From NCBI GenBank assembly GCA_948474755.1, contig CAOLHI010000146.1:124001-188000 (forward strand): DNA of 64,000 nucleotides. Reading direction: 5' to 3'. Position 1 is the first letter of the stretch, and every line of letters starts with the position of its first letter. Positions 51,801 to 60,800 of the stretch are shown here, one piece after another. Below the pieces are notes generated by a model. That model was not told where the DNA came from. It was given only the letters and a program-made list of their open reading frames with translations, and searched no databases. This DNA comes from Ctenosaura bakeri (lineage: Eukaryota > Chordata > Lepidosauria > Squamata > Iguanidae). The position numbers and the translations under genes were made by a program.

Positions 51801-54800
51801 CAATCAACATATCAGCTTAAATTATATCTTGGTTTCATTTAAAACATATTTACTAAAACCTTGAAATCTATGCTGAAATTTTATCTGATGTGGTATCACT
51901 AAAGTCGTCTTTATATTAACAGGTAGATACAATCAAAAGAGCCAGCGTGGTGTAGTGGTTTGAGCATTGAACTACAACCTTGGAGACCAGGGTTCAATTC
52001 TCAGTTTCACCAAGGAAAACCACTGGCTGACGTTGGGCATGTCACACACTCTCAGCCCCAGAAAACCCCCAGGATCAATTTACCTTAGTGTTTCCCTAAG
52101 TAAGAATCAACTTGAAGGCACACAGGCAAGATACTATTGGTGTTAAAAGCTGCACTGCTTTGTTTAGGAGTAATAAAAGATTATAAAAGGTTTAAGCCAC
52201 TTCAATCTAATTACAGTGAACCTAACTTTCAACATCTGCACTGTATTTCCTGCCAAAAGCAGATGTTATTTTCACAGTCTTTAATACATCAGCTGAAACA
52301 TGCCTCTTGGCTTTAGGACACCACAACCTCATTTTAGAACCAATTAGCTCCATACAATAACTCACTGTATCTGAATGCAAGGTTACCATTACTAACACCA
52401 ACTTCTGACACTTCCTGACAACTGCTTTATCTAGAAATAATTTGTACTTAGATTATACTGTAAAATTGTTCTTAGCAAAGAGTAAATTGAACTGTTCTTA
52501 TTTTGCACAACAAGAAGAGTCTACACAAGCACCATCCAGGAGCAAGGACTCTTGGACTAACCTCTGAAAAGCAGGACTGTCTTGCTACCTATCCAACTAT
52601 CTAAGCAGAGAGTGCATACAGCAATAAGCCAGCCATTGCTTACAGCTGAGTAAGCAGTAAGCAATGACAGTCTTCAGAATATACATTTATGCTTCTTTTT
52701 CTTTTTTAAAAGCACCAGGCCAACAATTTGTAGTATTCAGATGTTTGAAATAACTATTTCACTTTTTATAAACTAAAAAGAACCACTTTTTTAAAACTAG
52801 GTAAACCATAATGATTTTTTTTTTTCAAAGGGGAAGGAGGTGGAACTCCAATCACACCTGTTGCTTAATACTTAAAAAAAAAAGTTCACCAAGTTTTGCT
52901 TTGCTTTCCACATAACACCTCAGAAACCAAATCAGTAGCCCAACACAGAGACAATGAAAAAAAAGAGGAAATACTGTAATCACATGATGTGAATAATCTT
53001 TCCTTTGAAAATATTTTCCCCTTTCCTCTTCCTTTTTAAATGAAAGCTTTTTTTAAAAAAAAAAGTAAGCAAATCATCTCCAATCACTAAGGACCATTTA
53101 CAGCCTGCAAATCTGATCCCTTCATATTTACATAAAAATTCAATAATCATTATTTTATTCTGTTAAGGCTTTATGCCTTGGCAATGACAAAATTAGGCCT
53201 TCAACTTTCCAGCAACAGTAGCAACCAACAAACTTTGGAACTGTTTTAAGTATTTAAAGGGTACAACTGTGATGAACAAATGAGAAATCTCTAAAAGGGC
53301 AAACTGTTTGTACAGATAATCTGAAATGAGGAGATGATTAAAGGTCATTCCCTGCTACATGTCTGTCCAAACAGATCACCATCACAGTTAGTGATAGCTT
53401 CATGCCACAAAGGTTTGGGAAAAAATAGCGAGCATGCACAACCAAGTGAATTGCTGCTCTAACTCCTTGATAAAAGTCATGGAGAACTGGAAAATTTTAC
53501 AAAGACAAGGCAATTTCTCATTAATCTCATCTAAACATATGGGACCAAAATAAGAAAGAGTATAAAATATATGTTGGGAAAACCAGGCAATATGATAATA
53601 TATTACGATAGTTAGTGGGGTGTTATGTCAAGGCCACAAGGAAAACATTACTCATAGGAGTTGTGATCAAAACATAAAGTTACTGTCAAGAAATAGTTGG
53701 AAAGAAAGAATAGTTTCAAACTAACAAGAAGCCTTTTCTTCAAGGTCTCGGTCAACCTGGAATAATACAACCTGGCACTAGATCTCAAAGCAAGCAGTAT
53801 GGAGGAAAGAGAAGGGGAACATCTGACCACTTACTAGAATGACCAACCAGGACTCATTAACAAAATACTGGAGGGTATCTTCTTCACTTATGTATTCCTA
53901 TGCATAGTCTCAGCTAGCCAAACACCTAAAACTCTGTGGGTCCAGACATGGTGGAATGCTGCAGTAGTCAAGGTAGGAAGTTTCTGTCTTGTATGACATT
54001 TTCATATACAACCACTGTAGTCTAACAAGGACCACAATAATGCAATAGAGACATATAGAAAAGATACCCCAGACCCAGATGTACACAGTGCTTTTCCCCC
54101 TATTTAAGAAGAATCCCAAAATTCTGAGTACAGTCTAAGCATTTCTGTACTGGCATTACAGGCATCCCCAGAGTATCTAACAGATTAGAGACCAAAGCAC
54201 TGTCAGAAAGAAGAGTTGGTTGAAAAACAGAACTCAGTCTTGTGCCAGTTCTTCTCCTCTTGCCTTCTTCTTATAGGGAATATGAGGAAATTACAGATAT
54301 AAGCCCAAGCAAGCTTCCATAATTCTCTCATGTTCTCTACAAGAAGAAGGTTAAAAAAAAGAGGAATTGACAAAAAAGTGGATTCTGCGCTGAAAGAATG
54401 GTACTTGTCTGTAGTTTACACAAATGAAAAGTTAAAAAAACAAGACATCAAAAAGTGTGGGATGCCTGTATTGACAACTTATTTGGGATTCAAGCAGCTT
54501 ACCAACAACTTCATAGGTAACATACAAAACTTTACAACCACTCAAAGAATTTTTTCACTCTGCACTACGCACCTGCAAATATCTATCACAGTGTGACCAT
54601 GATCAGAAATACTGTATCTTCATACTATTCTTCCCCTCAGGATCAAATTCTAAAGTACAGTTAGATAAATATTGATTGCAAAAATAGAGATTTGGGTGAA
54701 AAAGAAAGATCTTATAGGCCTGTAGACTTCTACTATCTCTTTCAGTTCATGTCCAGCTACTCCAAGACTTGATTACAATAAAGTAACTGAACACCAAAAT

Positions 54801-57800
54801 CCTAAGAACTGGGTATACTGGATCAAGGCACTGTTCATATTCACATAGATCAATGAGCCACAATTCTTCAAAACGCTGCCTTATCACTCCATTGTTCATG
54901 AGCAAGACAGCCCCTGGGTAGGCCTATCTTTCAATGGCTAAACTATCCAAGAATTTAGATGGGTGAAAGGATAAGGGTATACTGGTGTTATACTTCACCC
55001 TAGATTCTAGATTCTTGCTCCTGGTACAAATCTCAAGTCAGAAGCTAACTTTAAACTCTAGCTTAGAAGAAACAAGCTAGAAAAACCAGTCTGGGCGCAA
55101 CACTAAGCTTTTTCTACTTGATGAGTTACTGGTTCATACAGGCACACTCCCACATGCAGTGGGAGCCAAGCAGCAGTGCGCACACTTGTGAACCATACCT
55201 GCATGTGAATAAAAGTACCTGCTTGTCAATAACAAACCAGGGTTTTATTAATTCTGGCTGAGCAGGTTGTGTGAACACAGTAGTAATGGTTATCACTACT
55301 GCCAATAACAGGACCGGAACAGACCTGAAAATAAATGAATCTGCAGAAAAATCTTTCCACTCATACCCAGCACACACACACACACACACACACACTCCAA
55401 TAGTCTGAACAGGTTAGTAAAACTGGTGCCATTAGTGAAATACCAAAGATTAAAAAAATATTAGAGCAAAGGCAGGAAATTAAAGGGAAGGCTCCTATCA
55501 ACAAGTATGAGATGTTCTCTTCTCTGCAACTCATGAACTGGAAATAACTTAAAGAAGGGGATAGCCTCTCAGCTGTGTTTCCAACTGCTATTCACAGATA
55601 ACCACAGTAAAGATGAACCTGGACACTAGATTTGTCTCTCTAATTTTGAAACATTGCAATCATTACACTCTATTGGAGTCATACAAATGTACTAGTTTAC
55701 TATTTATTATACACTTCTCCTTATTAGAAATTTAAGCAGGATTCTGAAGGTGTTTCAGCCTTTAAACATGGAAAATGTGAACACAGAAAAACCTTTTTAA
55801 AAATAATCCTGACTTGCTTTTCATTTATTATTCTGTAACACAATTGTAATGTAACACATTATTCAGTAATACAATTGTAATACAGCAAGTTTGTGTTTTA
55901 TGCTTTTTCTAACAAGAGACAGATGACAGCCATAAGGAGAAATTGCCATGTTATCACATGAAGTCTATTTAGATATAATAAAGTACAGCTGATATGAATC
56001 AATCAAGAAAACATTACAAAACTGTTAGAATTGTTTGATATATTACGTAACAGAATTTTCAAATCCTTTCAATCTCAAAAGTATTTGACTTATTTACTAA
56101 ACATTCTTACAGAATAAAACGTACACCACTTCCACTGTGCTTACTACAAACAATGGCATTTACTTTTTAAAAGGCCAATAATTGGATAACTATTAAAACT
56201 ATGTATTGTACACTAAAGTCTATCATATATGGATAGGTTGTATATGCATCTAGCTCACAAATGGGGAAAATGTACAAAATAGACACATGTAATGCAAGAG
56301 ACACTTACGGGTCAGTATCTCTTGACATTTACATAGCCCAGAAACCCGTTAATTAGAGGGAGTTCAAATGAAGCTAGTAATACCCATGAATATGGAACAA
56401 CACACACACCTTACTTTCTATAGAGTCTTGTCCATGTGTTTTCTGAATTGGAAGTGCAACTGTTCTTTGGTGTTACATGCAACTAAACAGGGCTTTCATC
56501 AGAGCTTGGCATGGTCATGCACCTGTCAATGGCCCCAGAGCATAAAAGCATCAAACACCAAATCTGTTGCTCTCACTAGGATACCCAGCTTGTAATGCTG
56601 CCATCCCTGTCACTCTGGAAAAGCTGTAGATCACCAGCACCAGTCATTCTCCTCACCCTGGATGGGTCTCCCAGTTGTTAATGGTGCTTCTCAATGGCAG
56701 ACTAGGTACAGTCAGTAACTACTTGACTTAAATTAGGTGGTTCCTAATGTAGTAGCAAATTGTCAACACATGGCTTCTCTTGTCGGGTAATCTAAACCAG
56801 GGGATGCTGCTGTAGGTAAGAATTAAGCCATGAATTAGCTCCTATTTAAAAGCACTGCCAGCCACTGAGGAAATATGTCTGAGGAGAAGAAATGAACTGG
56901 TGGTGGCAGTCACTTTTATTGTAGCAAAGAATCCCAAAGGGATCATAAGGGACAGCAGCACTGGCAAGATTGGGACCACTCACTGTCCAAGGCCAGTCCT
57001 GGAATTAACGCATAATACACAATAATTCAAACATTTTCTACTGCACTTGACAAGACCTGAATGTGGCAGGTGACATTTTAAGATCAAAGTAAATATATTG
57101 ATCATACAAGCTACATCAATGTAAATTTCTTTTCCTTATTTTGCTCCAGGTGTTGATATTACTGAGCTCTATGTCCATCTGTGGGCTCTGATGCAGCAGT
57201 CAGAGCAACTGACTGGGATTTGGGAAATCCAGGTTTAAAGGTAGACTCAGCTGTGAAACCCACTGGCTGACCTTGGGATATTCACACTCTCAGCAAAACA
57301 TACCTCATAAAGTTATTATGAGGACAAAGTGAAGAGTAGAGGAATTATATGTGAGCTTTCAAGGAAAGTAGGATATAAATGTAACAAAGAGATAAATAAG
57401 AGACATAACAGACCTAAAACATATACATGCGTATCATTAGAGGAAGCATACTTAGATCTCTAGTTGCTAGCACAAAATAAACAAATACAGCAAGAAATTA
57501 TACAGTTTCAAACATGATTTTGTATAACACTTCACGCTCTTGAGGGGAAAAAAAGAACAAATCTCAAAGTTGCATTTTGACATCTCAGTATAATAGATGT
57601 ACATGTGGAACAAATACAGTACATCTAGATTTGTAGTTCCCATGAAGAATTTTATACAGAATGTTTCATATGCTAATTTTTGGTGTGTATATAGGATGGT
57701 GTTTATACAGTATTTTTCTACATTCTGCCCCAAATGCAAAACTAGAACAGAATTTAGTTTATTACCAATTTCTGAAGAGTTTCTATACTACAGACTTGCA

Positions 57801-60800
57801 GATCAAAGCTTTTTCTGTTATAAAAATGGAAGCCCTACATATTAAGTGACAGTTGTCATGAATATCCCCTTCATCTGATCAATGACTCTTTCACAAAATG
57901 CACTGTTACTTGCAATTTACGTTAAAAAGATACAATAATAACCACTAGTAGAAATACATATCTGACAACATTCTTTCCCACAGTGACCTCCTACAAAATA
58001 ATTAGTCAGGCCGGAAGGGCCTGGTCTCTGAGCAGCATATGTTTATGTTCTCATACTAAGGGCAGACACTTAAAGCATAAGAAGAGTGGCAACAATTGAA
58101 AATTAATCTACTCTACTTTTGCATTAGTTACAGAACCTTTCTCACAAATGAAATGAAAAAGAATAAATTCTCCCAACACTATATTAATTTCAGTTGCTAA
58201 TCTTATCTGTCTCCTTTCAACACACCTGAATTCGTGTGGATTTAAAGATTTACACAAGCAGTTCCAGGATATGATTTTCACAAATGTCACTCCATGTAAT
58301 AATTCCATACAGCAATGGTCCCTTTTATTTTACAAAGAGGAAGACCACAGAAGTATGTGAACTACTGCAAGGGAAGCAGAATGTTTAAGGAGAATAAAGA
58401 GGTAAAAGTTATGCCTTGAAAGAAAAGAAAACTAGAATGTGATAAATTTGATAAAACCAAGTATTTATGTGAGAAGTTCTCCTCTGCAAATAACAAGAAA
58501 CATGAGTATGCAATTCCAACTTCTAAACTGCTAAATATCTGTTTTGAAAATCCCTATGAACTACAATTAAGCAACCACTCAGCCTGCCCAAAGAATGAAA
58601 TGATGACCTCCAATCTGACTGACTTCCAACAGCAGGATCAACTTTTCAATGAAAGTATCTATTATCATTCCTTACACAGTGCTTCTTAGGCTATTTAATG
58701 TGGGGAAATGGCACTTTTTGTACTCGTGTGTCAGAGACCAACACTGCCCACTGACAACTGTTTCTCTTAGCTCAGGGGCATGCACCAATCGATGGACCAC
58801 ATTTTCAGCAGCACTGACTTGTACAATTCAAACAAATACATGACACAACCATAATCTCATTTTCTTTTTACCAAGATTGGAAAAAGATGAACATAAAATT
58901 CACTGGAGTGCTAAACTATGGATATTAAATATAGTAATGAAGTACCCTTCTGCTAAAGTTAAGATGACAACAAATGACATCTTGTGTAAATCTTTTGTTT
59001 CATAGGCCTTACACAGAACTTGAAAGAAAAAGAAACAGAAGAGTGGACATATAGTACATAAAGTACATGCTGAAAGAGCATGCAGGACAGCTATATAAGT
59101 TACTAATTTTACTTAATGGTGTTGCAGGAGAATGTACAGCAACTTTGTAAGCTTAGCTAGAACCTGAACTTCCCCATTCATCACAGGCTAATCAAAACCA
59201 CCCAGCACCCATTTTTAGTGGCTGCACTCACATATGACTCAAATGAGTGACATGCTGTAAAGATTCCATACCATCCCTAGACGATCATAACTGACTCACC
59301 AACAACCTGTACTTGTAACAAGTCCAGAGCATTAATCCACAGATATATGCCTACAAGAACAGTTTCATATTACATATACAAAAAAATATATACTTGGACC
59401 AAAGACACAGAATCAAACTTTCAGTGAGCTATAAAGATCCTCAGTCAGGTAAATTTGGACCAACCACTCTCTCACAGCTTAAGTTATTTCATGGAGATTT
59501 TACAATTATACGATGGAAATAAAAGATCAAAGAAAGAGCTTTTGTAAACCATGATGTCTTCTTTGAAGAAAGAGCCTTAAATATATTTTACACACTTGGG
59601 AGTGGTTTCTTCTCTCATAAGCATTCAAAGGTAGCACTTTTACTTTCTGTTTACACCAAGAAGGCTCAAGAAGTTTGGAAACAGAAATAACCTTGCAAGC
59701 ACACACACAAGTTTATCTGGCAAGGCTGCTCCAGAATCAGTAACATACTTTTCGTCCTGTATACACATATTCTAACAACAAAATCTCGTCCAGGTGTGGG
59801 ACTGTCCTTCTTCAATGGACATATATATACACACACACATGAATTCTGCTAAAAAAAAAAAAAAGGCCACTCTTATTCAGAGAGGAATCCCAGTTTTGGA
59901 GGAAAGGCTTGCTAGCTAGCAGTACACAGAGTTCACAATGATATTAATTTATTTCAGGATATCCTTTCTCACCAAATTCTAGGTAGGACTTCCTGTGTCC
60001 AATGAAGAAAACAGCACAAGCATGCTCCTCTTTCACATTACTTGCCAGAACGTACATTTCTGATTTCTTCCAAGCCTTTAAACCGGTTGCCTTAAAACCC
60101 ATTTTTAAAGAGGGAACCACCTTATGCCGCCTAGTTTGTCAAACTATGTATCGCAGAACTGGCTGGTGCTGAGCTGAGGCGGTTAGGAGAACTGAGGTGT
60201 GTCTCAGGGCGAACTGGGGGAGGACGAAGACGTCAATCCCCCTGTTTAAAAATAAAGTGGCACCGAGGAGAGAGGAGGCAGAGGAGCGAAAACAAGTTGC
60301 AGGGAGGAATTCGGCGGAACAGCCAACACGCACACACACAATCCTGAGACACCCGTGGGCACTTTTGCGGCGAGGAGAGCGGGCGGTGGGAAGAGGCAGA
60401 GGAAGGGAGATCTCAAAAGACCCCAAAGAGAAAAAAATAGGGAGGGAGGGTGGGGTGGGGTGGATGGAGAAGGGTGAAGGAAGCGTGTAAGATGACAAAA
60501 CGGGAGCGCAGGGATTCCTGGCGGCGTAGCAACCACAACCACCATCCCCTTCACTTGGGAAGCGCAACCAAGCCCGCGCTTTCGTGTGTACGTGTGTTGT
60601 GTGTGTGCGCTTGTGTCTCCTCTCTTTCGCTCGCTCGACGCAAAGGTCACAAGGAAGCCGAGGAGGGAGGACGCAGACCCGCCTCAGCTCCAGAAAGCCG
60701 GGCCTTCCCGTCCCCCACTGCAAGTAGGCTTCCTCCACCGGCCTCAGCCGAGCAGGCGAGGTCCCTCTCTCTCTCTCTCTCTCTCTCTCCCCTTTTTGCT

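Noticed and set aside
54330..54596. 88-codon plus-strand frame with a basic N-terminus
   Set aside because: Single short frame in AT-rich intron DNA, no domain, no splice or repeat context; expected by chance.
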